A DNA stretch of 64,000 bases from Bacteroidota bacterium (GTDB lineage: Bacteria; Bacteroidota; Bacteroidia; Chitinophagales; Saprospiraceae). Positions 27,791-38,100 of this stretch are shown here, piece by piece. Below the pieces are notes generated by a model. It did not search any database and was not told where the DNA came from. It was given only the letters and a program-made list of their open reading frames with translations. Every line of letters begins with the position of its first letter. Within the stretch, counting starts at the first letter, position 1. The position numbers and the translations under genes are program-made. The stretch spans positions 1 through 64,000 of the forward strand of contig JAKQHS010000178.1 of the NCBI GenBank assembly GCA_029557915.1. The letters are read 5' to 3'.

Positions 27791-28177
27791 TTTCCATTTA
27801 CATTAGCCCACCCATTTCGTTATAAAGTATTGCTATAAAGTTATTAACATATTAATTATATTAATAATATGTTAAAGCAATATTAAATAGCTAACTATTT
27901 AAGGGTATTTTAGCATTTTATATATTACATATTTTTGTAATGTTTAATATTATTAAAAACAGTTAAATATAGTTATCACTATTTTTTAATGTGTTTTCAA
28001 CTATTAAACTCCCATCCCAAAATTTTGATCTGCTTCTGAAGGCGGAGTTTTAGGCAAATGCCTCTGCTCTGCCTCCTGCAAGCTCATCTCATTTCAAACA
28101 GTATCGGGTTGAGTTCCTGTCCTCTTCAGGCGGGCCGGCCTGGAATTCATTTTGTCATTGACCAAAAATTGTTTGAT
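27791..28177 (+). other. AT-rich intergenic region with promoter and inverted repeat
   Basis: This 387 bp stretch has no credible gene. It holds an AT-only inverted repeat TTAACATATTA/TAATATGTTAA (27844-27854 with 27865-27875), the operator-promoter at 27891-27937, and about 240 nt of leader before the chosen ATG. An open frame continues upstream from 28178 to 28058 but gives an implausible N-terminus ahead of the signal peptide. Confidence 0.6.
27891..27937 (+). promoter_or_regulatory. Promoter with shared operator half-site
   Basis: CTAACTATTTAAGGGTAT (27891-27908) keeps the right half AAGGGTAT of the shared inverted repeat; the left half is degenerate. Twenty-one nt later comes TATTTTTG (27930-27937), a TAnnTTTG element. 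The spacing is the same as at the other dockerin-gene promoters. Confidence 0.5.
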
Positions 28178-31100
28178 ATGAATCCTATTATGAACTTGGG
28201 TAAAGGAATCTTCCTGGTGTTGGCGCTGCTGACCCTGCCATTAAACACCATCCATTCTCAATGCTTCCTGGAGAATGGCACATATTATACCGCACCATGC
28301 GATACAAACCTGGCAGACTTTCTTCATCCCGACACTTCGGATATCGGGAACTGCCCCAATATCGTCTCGGTGGAAGCGAATCTGCCTTTTCAGACCATTA
28401 TGAATGGATGCGATTCCGCGTGTTTCTCCCTGCTGATCAGGCAGTGGAGGGTGAATTTCAGTTCCGGTCCGGATACGCTCCTGGTGGATACCATTTGTTT
28501 CACACCAATTTCCCTGGCGGAGGTATTCTGTCCCAGGGATACCGTAATCTACTGCAACGGAGGCCTGGCCGATACCAGTGTGGCGGCCCTGGGCTCTCCA
28601 CTGCATAACAACGGAATCCCCTGCAACATTTTGGTCAACGGCCCGACCCAGATCCTCTGGTCGAGCACTTCCCTGGGTTGTCTGAAATTCACGAGGCAAT
28701 GGCTGGTCATGGACTGGTGCACCCTTGAAATTGACACCTGCAGGCAGACCATCGAGGTCCGCGATACGACCGACCCGTCTATTTCAGTCATTCCCTTGCT
28801 TCAGGATTTCAGCACCTCGGGAGATGCATGCACCGGCAGCGTGATCTTTCCAGTTGCCACGGTGAGCGACAATTGCGCGGCCCCGGGCCAGATTTCCGTA
28901 AAGATCGAGGTGGCAGGTCAGACCCTGAATTCCAATGGAGGGATTGTCCACAATGTCCCCCAGGGCACCCACCAGGCTGTTTATATAGCGACGGACGGTT
29001 GCGGCAACTCCAGTACCGATACCACCGTGGTATCGGTGATCGATAAGGTCGGACCGATCGCCATTTGTAAAAGCGCTAAAAGCATCCAGCTTTCCCAGAC
29101 CGGGATCCTGGTCATGCCGGCCACCGCATTTGACAACGGAAGTTTTGATCTGTGCGACCCTGAAATAACCGTTAAAGTCAAACGGATTCCGTCTTCCTCA
29201 TTCTGTGCCATGCCATACAACCAGGTGCACAAGTTCGACGATATGGTCAAATTCTGCTGCATGGATGCCAATAAAGACATTATGGTCATTGTCCGGGTCT
29301 ACCAGGGATTCATTCCGGCAGGGCCCATCAGCATCGATGCCTTTTCCAATCCGTATACCGAATGTATGGTAATGGTCAGGGTCCTGGATAAAGTTGGACC
29401 GGTGATCAGTTGTCCGGCCGATACCACCATAGATTGCCGGGATATCCATAAGAAAAGGGTTCGGAGCTTAACCGATTACGGAACACCCGTCGTATCGGAC
29501 CTCTGTCTGGATACCGTATGGATCGACAGCCTTCCCCAACTCGGGGTTTGTAATACCGGGGTCATCATCCGGAGAATCAATGCCCGGGACGATGCCGGCA
29601 ACGTTTCGACCTGTTCGCAAAAAATATTTGTCATCAATACGGATCCATTTGACGGAAAGGATACGGCCGATATCGCCTGGCCCAAGGATACCACCTTTTT
29701 TGTCTGTTCGGCCAATACCAGTCCCGCCAATACAGGTTTTCCGGTGATCAAAGATGCTTCCTGCAGCCAGATCGTCTTTGGCTCCCAGGATGAAGTTTTT
29801 CAATATGTGCCCAACGCCTGCAGGAAAATACTCAGAAGGTGGACTGCGACCGACTGGTGCCAGCTGTCTCCTACGGACTCAAAGGCCGGCAAATGGTATT
29901 ACACCCAGAAAATCATTGTGATGGATACGCTGAAACCAATGATTACCGTGCCGGATACCGTGACCGTGAACAGCATGGACTCGATCTGCGGGGCTGTCCA
30001 GGTCTCGGTACCCCTGCCCAGCGCCACGGATTGCACCGACTCGGCTTCCCTGATCTGGTCTTTCATAACCGATATTAACGGGGATGGAATTCACGACGGA
30101 CAGGGGTATGGTAAAGATGCCAGCCAGACCCTGCCGGTGGGCAAACACAAAATCATATTCAGCGTCAATGACCATTGCGGCAACACCTGCAGCGACACCA
30201 CGGTGGTCATCGTGAGAGATGCCAAAGCGCCCACCCCCCTGGTTATGCATGGCCTGGCCACGGACCTGAGCCTGATGAATGGAGTGGTCATGGCGCGGGT
30301 ACCTGCTTCCCTGTTTTTTGTACCGGGCAGTGCGGTGGATAATTGTACTCCCTCGGATAAACTGATCTTTTCCTTCTCACCGGATACGAGTGACCGGTTC
30401 CGGATATTCACCTGCGACAGCCTCGGGATGCGAACCGTCTACTTGTATGTGACGGACGAAGCGGGCAACCAGGGCGAGGTGATCTCCTATATCCTCATCC
30501 AAGACAATTTCGGGTCCTGTCCTGGAGCGGCCTCGGGCATCAAAACCACCGGGGTCGGCGGAAAGATACAAACTGAATGGGGCAGCCATGTGGAGCAGGT
30601 GGACATCAAACTCATGCATGGGCAAACGGTCATGCAGGGTGTGAACATGAACCAGGGCCAATATAAAGCCAATGGACTGCAAATAGGGCAATCCTACGAA
30701 ATCATACCTAAAAAGAATGTGAATCCTTACAATGGAGTGAGTACGCTCGACCTGATCCTGATCCAAAAGCACATTCTGGGACTGCAACCGATCCGGTCCC
30801 CGTATAAGCAAATTGCCGCCGACATCGATAAAAACGGTGAAATCAACGGAATCGACCTGGTGGAACTGCGCAAACTGATCCTGGGTATCGATAAAGCCTT
30901 TACCAAGAATGAAGCCTGGAGATTTATCGATGCCGGTTACCGATTCCAGGAAAAGGCGGATCCGCTGAAGCAGCCCTTCCGGGAGCAATACCTGATCCGT
31001 GACCTGCAATCTCCCATGCAGGTTGATTTTATCGGAGTGAAAATCGGGGATATCAATGAATCCAGCATTCCTTCCGAACTGCTTAATCTTGAAAGCCGGG

Positions 31101-31774
31101 AGGCGACCCCTGCACTGGCCTTCCATGCCATTGACCAAACTTATTCCTCCGGGGATCTCGTAAGGCTTGAATTCTTTGGCGCTGAACAAACCTCGATCAA
31201 CGGGTTTCAATTGAGCCTGCATGCCGCGGACCTTGATTTGCTTTCCGTCGAACCGGGTTTGATTCCGGCAGGTCCTGAGTATGTGCACCTGGAAGGGCAT
31301 ACCCTTAAAATGTCCTATCATCAAAGCAATGCCCTTCGTCCGACCGTCGGGATGCCGCTGTTTACCCTGGTGTTCCGGGCCAGGAATGACGGTAGACTCA
31401 GCCGCGCCGTCAACCTCGGTTCAGAGCCCTGGCTGCATGCGGAAGTCTATGATGGTGCCCTGAAAGCCTCACCGTTAAAGCTGGATTGGAAGGGAAAGGC
31501 AAATCAGTCCTTCAATATGCAACTTGGCCAGAATCGACCCAATCCATTTTTTGAGTCGACGGTCATTGAATACCAACTGCCTGAGTCTTCCCCGGTCACC
31601 CTGAAAGTCATGGATCTCCGTGGCAGGACCCTTCTCCTCAGACAGGAATCCGGTACGCGCGGACACAATTCCATTACCCTCAGCCGAAAGGACCTCGGGA
31701 CCGGTGGAATGTATTATTACACGGTTGAATCGGTTTACGGGACCCTTACCCGAAAAATGATCCTGGCCGATTGA
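28178..31774 (+). CDS. Giant secreted HYR-like protein with dockerin and cohesin-like modules, T9SS type A
   Basis: The ATG at 28178 gives 1198 aa and starts just before a good signal peptide (MNPIMNLGKGIFLVLALL, cleavage near HSQ); ATG at 28190 is an alternative. The protein has cysteine-rich HYR-like repeats, including canonical 'GNSSTDTTVVSVID' and 'GNTCSDTTVVIVRD' ends, and a block IAWPKDTTFFVCSANTSP shared in style with the two genes downstream. The 'VPGSAVDNC...FTCDSLG' module precedes a regulatory-like beta module, the dockerin pair (NGVSTLD at 852; DIDKNGEINGID at 882) and the WRFIDAGYRF linker ending DFIGVKIGDIN. A cohesin-like module (about 975-1097, NGFQLSLHAADLDL...LKMSYHQS) and a type A sorting domain (1108-1198) follow. 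No catalytic motif is seen. The next gene starts 33 nt later without a terminator. Confidence 0.9.
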   Translation: MNPIMNLGKGIFLVLALLTLPLNTIHSQCFLENGTYYTAPCDTNLADFLHPDTSDIGNCPNIVSVEANLPFQTIMNGCDSACFSLLIRQWRVNFSSGPDTLLVDTICFTPISLAEVFCPRDTVIYCNGGLADTSVAALGSPLHNNGIPCNILVNGPTQILWSSTSLGCLKFTRQWLVMDWCTLEIDTCRQTIEVRDTTDPSISVIPLLQDFSTSGDACTGSVIFPVATVSDNCAAPGQISVKIEVAGQTLNSNGGIVHNVPQGTHQAVYIATDGCGNSSTDTTVVSVIDKVGPIAICKSAKSIQLSQTGILVMPATAFDNGSFDLCDPEITVKVKRIPSSSFCAMPYNQVHKFDDMVKFCCMDANKDIMVIVRVYQGFIPAGPISIDAFSNPYTECMVMVRVLDKVGPVISCPADTTIDCRDIHKKRVRSLTDYGTPVVSDLCLDTVWIDSLPQLGVCNTGVIIRRINARDDAGNVSTCSQKIFVINTDPFDGKDTADIAWPKDTTFFVCSANTSPANTGFPVIKDASCSQIVFGSQDEVFQYVPNACRKILRRWTATDWCQLSPTDSKAGKWYYTQKIIVMDTLKPMITVPDTVTVNSMDSICGAVQVSVPLPSATDCTDSASLIWSFITDINGDGIHDGQGYGKDASQTLPVGKHKIIFSVNDHCGNTCSDTTVVIVRDAKAPTPLVMHGLATDLSLMNGVVMARVPASLFFVPGSAVDNCTPSDKLIFSFSPDTSDRFRIFTCDSLGMRTVYLYVTDEAGNQGEVISYILIQDNFGSCPGAASGIKTTGVGGKIQTEWGSHVEQVDIKLMHGQTVMQGVNMNQGQYKANGLQIGQSYEIIPKKNVNPYNGVSTLDLILIQKHILGLQPIRSPYKQIAADIDKNGEINGIDLVELRKLILGIDKAFTKNEAWRFIDAGYRFQEKADPLKQPFREQYLIRDLQSPMQVDFIGVKIGDINESSIPSELLNLESREATPALAFHAIDQTYSSGDLVRLEFFGAEQTSINGFQLSLHAADLDLLSVEPGLIPAGPEYVHLEGHTLKMSYHQSNALRPTVGMPLFTLVFRARNDGRLSRAVNLGSEPWLHAEVYDGALKASPLKLDWKGKANQSFNMQLGQNRPNPFFESTVIEYQLPESSPVTLKVMDLRGRTLLLRQESGTRGHNSITLSRKDLGTGGMYYYTVESVYGTLTRKMILAD

Positions 31775-31807
31775 TCATCAATTCTTGATTCCCTAAAAAT
31801 TATTATT

Positions 31808-34800
31808 ATGAAAATAATTAAGGCTAACCTTCCCATCCCAAAAACGAAAGTTAGTTTAATCCAGATCCGCAGGGTGCTGTCCCTGCTCCTCTTCCTGTCT
31901 CCTTTGCTGGTAAGAAGCATGGTCCTTCATCAGGGCAATACGGACCATTCCAACTATTACACCCAAAGCCCCTGGCAACCGGTCTATCTCTTGGAAGCCT
32001 CCATGGCGGGTATGACTTGTTACACGCAGTTGAACCTTTCCCTGGGGGCCGGAGGTAAGGCCAAAATCCTTCCTTCCATGATCCTGAAGCCCGGTCCGAT
32101 CAATGACGCGGATTTCATGGTAAGAATATACGGCACGAGCACAGATACCCTCAGTTGCCTGCACAAGGGACAGAAAGTAAAAGTGGAAGTCACTGAAATC
32201 GCCACCGGCAACAAATGCTGGACTTTCATTTTGGTCGAGGATAAAATGGCGCCCTCCATTCAATGCAGGGATACTTCCTTTCTTTGTGTCGGCGACCTTT
32301 CCTACCTGGATAGCATTCCCGGACTGTACGAGGTGGGGGATAATTGCACGCCGCTGCAGAAACTTAAAATCACCCATATCGATAAGGTCGAGATGCTGGA
32401 ATGCAGCAGCGATACTTTTTCCGTGGTCCGAAGGACCTGGACCGTCGTGGATCCCTACGGGTGGTCCGGGAGCTGCACGCACAATATTGCATTGTTGCGG
32501 CCTCAGAAATCCGATATTGATTTTCCGCAGGATACTACCCTTTATTGTCCCGACACCGATGCCAGTCCTTCCAATACCGGCCAGCCCACCATCGGGGGCC
32601 AGCCGCTGGATAAGTTTTGCGGCTGGAGTTTCAGGTATGACGATGTGGTCTTCAATAAATGCGGTCAGACCAAAAAGATCTGGAGGACCTGGTCGGTGCT
32701 CGATTGTTGCGCCTTGGAGGATACCACGGTGACCCAATGGATCCTGATCTCCGATACCACCGACCCTGTCATCCAATGCGCCCCGGTCGACAGTGTATCC
32801 ACCCTTGCTGAATCCTGTGAAGCCAAGTATATCATTCCGGAGATCCTTTCCGCTACCGACAGTTGCCATTCTTCCCTCACCACCATTGTATGGGTGGACA
32901 GTCAGTTTATTGCGGTTCCGGGTTCGATGGTCCTCCTTGAAATCGGGACGCATAGCCTGGAATACCAGGTGTCCGATCCCTGCGGCAATACCTATTCATG
33001 CATGACCTCCATCGTCGTGGAAGACACCCATGCTCCGGTCTTTTGGTGCACCGACACCATTCAAATCGGCCTGCCGGCTGACCGGGTCATGATCGGGGCG
33101 TCCTTTTCGGAAATCGAAGCGGTGGATAATTGCAGCCTGGTTGGGGTCCAGATCCGCCGTAAGACGGATTTTTGCATGGATGGTTCCGACGATACGGTTT
33201 TTGGCGACAGCGTCGCCATCTGCTGCAGTGATGTAAATAACCCGTTCGATATTGTATTTATCGCCACCGACATTTATGGCAACGTGGATTCTTGCGTGGT
33301 CACCGCGGTGGTGGTGGACAAAAGTCCGCCTGTCCTGACCTGCGAACAGGATACCACGATACTTTGCGGAGAAATCGTCCCGGACTGGAAAGATCCCCTG
33401 GCAGGCTTGACGGACAATTGCATGGACAGTATCGCGATCACTATTGATACCCTGATCAACGATGTCAACCTATGCGGTGTCGGACAGACCGTCAGGCAGA
33501 TTATAGCTACTGATCTGGCCGGTAACAGGGATACCTGCATTCAACGCATTGCAGTCAGTGCAGGGGATACCCTGACCCCGGATGATATCGATCTGGGTAC
33601 GGATACCGTAAGGGTGATGGGATGCAATCTGGCGCTTCTGCTCCCGGACAGCATCGGATACGTACCACCGGTCGTGGATACTCCGTTGAATGACTGCCAC
33701 CGGATTTTCATAACCTACATCGATTCGGTTCAGCCGTTGGGCGGTACCAGCCTTTGCCGGATCACCCACCGTTCCTGGCGTGTGGGCGATTCCTGTTACA
33801 GTGTTTTTCCCGTCGAGGTTTTGGTCCAGGTCATCCTGCAGGACACCACCGCCCCTGCTCCCCTGCGGGGCGGGATTACCGGGAGGGTGACCAATATAGC
33901 AGCCATTCCAATAGAAAAAGTCCATATCGAAGGGAAAAATATGCAGGCCCAGCCCGTATTTGAACAAATGACCGGAGTGGATGGCCAATTTTCATCGGGC
34001 CGGCCCGATCCTGCGCTAAAAATCAGGCTGGAGAAAGAGGATCCTGCTGCATTGAATGGAATCAGCACCCTGGACCTGATTAAAATCCAGAAACATATCC
34101 TGGGCGAACGAAAGCTTGAGCATCCCTTGCTGGAATACGCAGCCGATGTTGACCGGAACGGACAGGTCAACGTACTTGACCTGCTCACCCTCCGAAAAAC
34201 TATAATAGGCCTCTCCAATCCGGATTTACCTTGGCATTTTGTGATCCAATCCGCTCCGAGCGCAAGGATACAACCTGGTTCCTGGCTGCCGGAAGAGTAC
34301 ATGTTATTCAGTAAACCTTCGGTCGAGGAATTTATTGGTTTCAAAACAGGAGATGTGAACATGGATGCAGTGGTCAACCATACATACCAGTTGGAAGGCC
34401 GCTCGGCTGCCGTCACCGAACTTATTCTTGAAGACAGTGAGGAAGGGCTTTTAATTAAAGCAGCCAAAGATATGCGGATGCTGGGAATGCAACTGAGCCT
34501 GGTTTCTGAAGACGGTTGGGCCGGGACCCATCTGGTTTCAGGAATCAACAAACCGCTTGAAGGACATTGGTCGGTCATAAGGAATGAGTTGAAGATCAGT
34601 TGGAATGAAAACCAGGCGAGGGTGTTGAAAGCAGGTACAGTATTGTTCATTATAAGAGGGGCCCATTCCAAAAACGTCTTCTCCGGTACTTTGCCTTCAG
34701 AGTGGTATGATCATCAGGAAAAAGCCCTGCCGGTTCGTTTGGTGAAATCCGATAAAAAAACGGATCCGGTCAGGATTTCCGCCTTTCCCAACCCGGTCAG

Positions 34801-35011
34801 CCAACAATTGAATATCCGCTTCCCCGGACAGGGGCCCATCCAATCCTGGAGATTGGTGAACCAGACCGGAAGGATATCCTTAGAGGGCAAATCACCAGGC
34901 CATAATGAATGGTCAATAAACATGCAGATCCTGCCTTCCGGGCTTTATTGGCTCGAACTCATTCTGTCAAATGGCCAAATTGAAAGACATAAAGTATTGA
35001 AGATTAATTAA
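31808..35011 (+). CDS. Giant secreted HYR-like protein with dockerin module, T9SS type A
   Basis: This is a 1067 aa protein. The signal segment is unusually placed, with a hydrophobic stretch at about 23-36 (VLSLLLFLSPLLV) after a basic N-terminus. Cysteine-rich HYR-like repeats follow (FPQDTTLYCPDTDASPSNTG; GNTYSCMTSIVVEDTHAP; GNRDTCIQRIAV). It lacks the 'DLDAGSFDNC' module that its paralogues have before the regulatory-like module (about 693-745). The dockerin pair is NGISTLD (750) and DVDRNGQVNVLD (780). The linker ends EFIGFKTGDVN, then a weak cohesin-like module (about 866-978) and a type A sorting domain (989-1067, ISAFPNPVSQQLNIRF, ending HKVLKIN). It is probably cotranscribed with the gene at 28178 (33 nt gap). 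Confidence 0.88.
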   Translation: MKIIKANLPIPKTKVSLIQIRRVLSLLLFLSPLLVRSMVLHQGNTDHSNYYTQSPWQPVYLLEASMAGMTCYTQLNLSLGAGGKAKILPSMILKPGPINDADFMVRIYGTSTDTLSCLHKGQKVKVEVTEIATGNKCWTFILVEDKMAPSIQCRDTSFLCVGDLSYLDSIPGLYEVGDNCTPLQKLKITHIDKVEMLECSSDTFSVVRRTWTVVDPYGWSGSCTHNIALLRPQKSDIDFPQDTTLYCPDTDASPSNTGQPTIGGQPLDKFCGWSFRYDDVVFNKCGQTKKIWRTWSVLDCCALEDTTVTQWILISDTTDPVIQCAPVDSVSTLAESCEAKYIIPEILSATDSCHSSLTTIVWVDSQFIAVPGSMVLLEIGTHSLEYQVSDPCGNTYSCMTSIVVEDTHAPVFWCTDTIQIGLPADRVMIGASFSEIEAVDNCSLVGVQIRRKTDFCMDGSDDTVFGDSVAICCSDVNNPFDIVFIATDIYGNVDSCVVTAVVVDKSPPVLTCEQDTTILCGEIVPDWKDPLAGLTDNCMDSIAITIDTLINDVNLCGVGQTVRQIIATDLAGNRDTCIQRIAVSAGDTLTPDDIDLGTDTVRVMGCNLALLLPDSIGYVPPVVDTPLNDCHRIFITYIDSVQPLGGTSLCRITHRSWRVGDSCYSVFPVEVLVQVILQDTTAPAPLRGGITGRVTNIAAIPIEKVHIEGKNMQAQPVFEQMTGVDGQFSSGRPDPALKIRLEKEDPAALNGISTLDLIKIQKHILGERKLEHPLLEYAADVDRNGQVNVLDLLTLRKTIIGLSNPDLPWHFVIQSAPSARIQPGSWLPEEYMLFSKPSVEEFIGFKTGDVNMDAVVNHTYQLEGRSAAVTELILEDSEEGLLIKAAKDMRMLGMQLSLVSEDGWAGTHLVSGINKPLEGHWSVIRNELKISWNENQARVLKAGTVLFIIRGAHSKNVFSGTLPSEWYDHQEKALPVRLVKSDKKTDPVRISAFPNPVSQQLNIRFPGQGPIQSWRLVNQTGRISLEGKSPGHNEWSINMQILPSGLYWLELILSNGQIERHKVLKIN

Positions 35012-35013
35012 AA

Positions 35014-35098
35014 AAACTTTAGTAAAAAGTTTAAATTATATTAAATTATAATATATTCGCATTAATAAATTTCATTATATATATGTAATTGAAATTTA
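35014..35098 (+). repeat. Two AT-rich inverted repeats before the 1458 aa gene
   Basis: AAACTTT/AAAGTTT (35014-35020 with 35026-35032) lies 2 nt after the preceding stop, and TAAATTTCA/TGAAATTTA (35066-35074 with 35090-35098) ends 22 nt before the next ATG. Neither has a GC stem with a T run, so they are weak as terminators. No clear TAnnTTTG or GGGTAT element is present, so the 1458 aa gene may be read through from upstream. Confidence 0.5.
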
Positions 35099-35120
35099 TT
35101 TTGACCAAAAATTCAAAACA

Positions 35121-38100
35121 ATGAAAACTACATCCTTCTTGTTTAGGCGGTCTGCATGGGTATTTGCCTTGTTGGTTCAGCTGGCAGTGGATAGCGCTTT
35201 TTCAAATACCCTGTTTGCTCCGGCGAGATACCATTATTACCAGATAAATCCATTTGAGGCCTCTGAGGCCCTGGGGGGCAATTGTCATAAGGACAAGCAG
35301 CCTCCAGTGGCTCAATTGAAAATGCTTGGCGAGACGGAATGTACATCCCTTCAGGGGGCGCCCTGGTCCGATTTCCTGATCCTTTCTGATAACTGCATTC
35401 CGAATGAGCAATTATATGTAACCTATAAGGATTCCACCTATCTGAATTGTGAGGAACAGGTGATCCTCGTATTCAGGAAGTGGAAAATCAAAGACCTGGC
35501 GGGCAACACAACCGTAATTGACCAGATGATCCCGGTCCAGAAAATTCCGCTGAAACAAATCGAACTCCCTTTGGACGTCAAGGTGTATTGCCCGGAGCTG
35601 CCCGATGCAGCAGCGCTTGGGGAGGCTGTACCCACCTATAAGGGAAAGCCCGTGTCCCATTTTTGCGGGTATACCGTGGATTACAAAGACAAAGCTGCCG
35701 TACTATGCGGCAATTCCACAGTGATTACCAGGCATTGGACGATCACCGATTGCTGCAACTCCTATGCCATCGATCATGAGCAGCAGATTTATTACCTGGA
35801 TACTACCCGGCCGGTCCTTACCTGTCCGGCCCCTATGGTGTTTAAAACGAATGTAAAGGAATGTTATTCCCATCAGCGCATTCCCGGTATCGCCGCCACC
35901 GACGGTTGTTCCCCGTTGGGTATTAAAATTCAAGTCGTAGTCGATAATGGGAAAACGTACAAGGTAGGTGACCTGGTCATCCTGTCGGCAGGCAATCATA
36001 CTTTCGAATACAAGGTGACGGATGCCTGTGGCAACATGTCCACGTGCACGGTCCCGGTCACCGTCGTCGACGGCCAGGGGCCATTGCTGAGTTGCAAGGC
36101 CATTGAAGTCTGCCTGATCACTGATTCCATACGGGTGGGTCCGGAGCAACTGGTTGATGAATATTGGGACGATTGCCAGGGATTGAAGAAGGTATCCCTT
36201 AAAATCAGAAAATTTGTTGATCTATGCGGGGATCCCAAGGACGACCTGGTTTTTAAAGATTCCGTGACCATTTGTTGTGCAGGTGGGGAAGATGTAGTCC
36301 GTGTGGAAATTCAAGCTACCGATGCCGCAGGCAATGTTTCCTATTGCAGGTCGGACATCTATGTTACGAGTAAACTGAATGTTGACATTGAATGCCTGGA
36401 TACGGTCGAAGTAGATTGCGGGGAACCGCTTCCCGAAATCATACCGGAAGTCATTGCCTGCGGGGATTACGACCTGGACACCAAAATTATTTTTGACAAC
36501 CGCGACGCCTTCGGCATTGGTACGGTGATCATCCGGTATATAGTGACCACGGCGGGCGGAATGCAAGATTCCTGTCAAACCGTATTTGAAGTGGGTCTGG
36601 AAGGAAATCCGTTCGGACCCGAAGACGTGATTTGCCCACCCGGAACCGTCACCATTGCAGGTTGCACTTTCCCTGACATCGCGGGTATACCCGGGATCAG
36701 TCTGACGGACACCGCCCGGCCCTGCAGCCAGGTGAATGTCAATCTCCAACTGGATACGTTTACAGACCTGGGAATACCCTGTTTGCGGATTACCCGGACC
36801 TGGACGGTGACCGATGTATTGCAACCCGGCCTCCAGGTGATCTGTGTGCAAAACATTGATATCATCGACACCATCGCTCCGGTACTGAGCGGGGCCAGGG
36901 ACACCACGGTGGTCGCCGGACTCAACTGTACGGCCATCGTTGACCTGCCTGAAGTCATCGCCACGGATTGCGATACCGGTATCGTCGTGACGAATACCTT
37001 CAATGCACAGGGGGGCAACCTGGATTCTATTGTTTTCCCGCTTGGACAGACCAGGATCACGTTCTGGGGGGTCGATGCCTGCGGCAACAGGGATTCCTTA
37101 AGCATACTCATTACCGTGATAGATACTTCCGGTTTCGGAATTGTTTGCCAGAACGACACCATTGTAAACTGCGGTACGGTTTTCGTTCCCAGACCTGCCG
37201 TGATCGAGGCTTCCTGCACACAGGTGGCCACCAATGTATTGACTTCAGACACGGTGAGCAACAAATGCGACATCACTCATATCCACTTCAAAAGAGTGGT
37301 TACGGATACCCTGGGCAGGAAGGATTCCTGCACCTTTACCGTCACTTTCCGTGCATCGGATACCCTTTTCTGCAACCAGATCCAATGGCCTAAAGACACC
37401 TTGCTGGCCAGCTGCGGGAAGAGCATACATCCGGACAGTCTGAATTTGAAGCCCATATTTACATTTAATGCCGGTTCCTGCGCCCGTGTTGTAGTTACCT
37501 ATAAAGACACCAGCCTCGCCGGTGGAGGAGGGACCTGCACCAACATTACACGTAGGATATGGACCGTAAGCGATACCTGTGCCATCCCTCCCGTCGTCTG
37601 CCGCGATACCCAGCTGATTTCCGTCGTGGACACCTCCAGGCCCATCCTCCAGGTGCCCAAGGACACCTGCGTATTTCTTGCTTTCCCGGCCCTTTGCGAT
37701 ACCTTGCTCGGTTTCCTGGGAAATGCCACCGCGCAGGATTGTGATCCCGCCGTGATCATAAAATCCGTGGTCATCGGCACTACGGACACCGGAGGGGCTT
37801 CCTTGGTCAGAAGATATGGACTCGGTGATACCCGGGTGCTGGTCATTGCCCAGGACGCCTGTGGCAACCGGGCCCTGGATACCGTGTTGATACAGGTAAA
37901 GGATACGGTCAGGCCCGATGCCGTTTGTGTCAAGTCCAATAATTATTTCAATGACCAGGGACTGGTGAGGGTCAATGCCAGGACCTTCAATGGAGGAAGC
38001 ACCGACAATTGTACTCCTCCGGCTATGTTGCGATTTTCCTGGACTAAAAACCTGGCGGATACGATCCTCGAGGTTAACTGTGATGTGATCAAAATCATCA

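Noticed and set aside
28058-28177. N-terminal extension of the 28178 protein to an ATG at 28058
   Set aside because: It would place 40 unrelated residues in front of a good signal peptide, and the ATG at 28178 is better placed.
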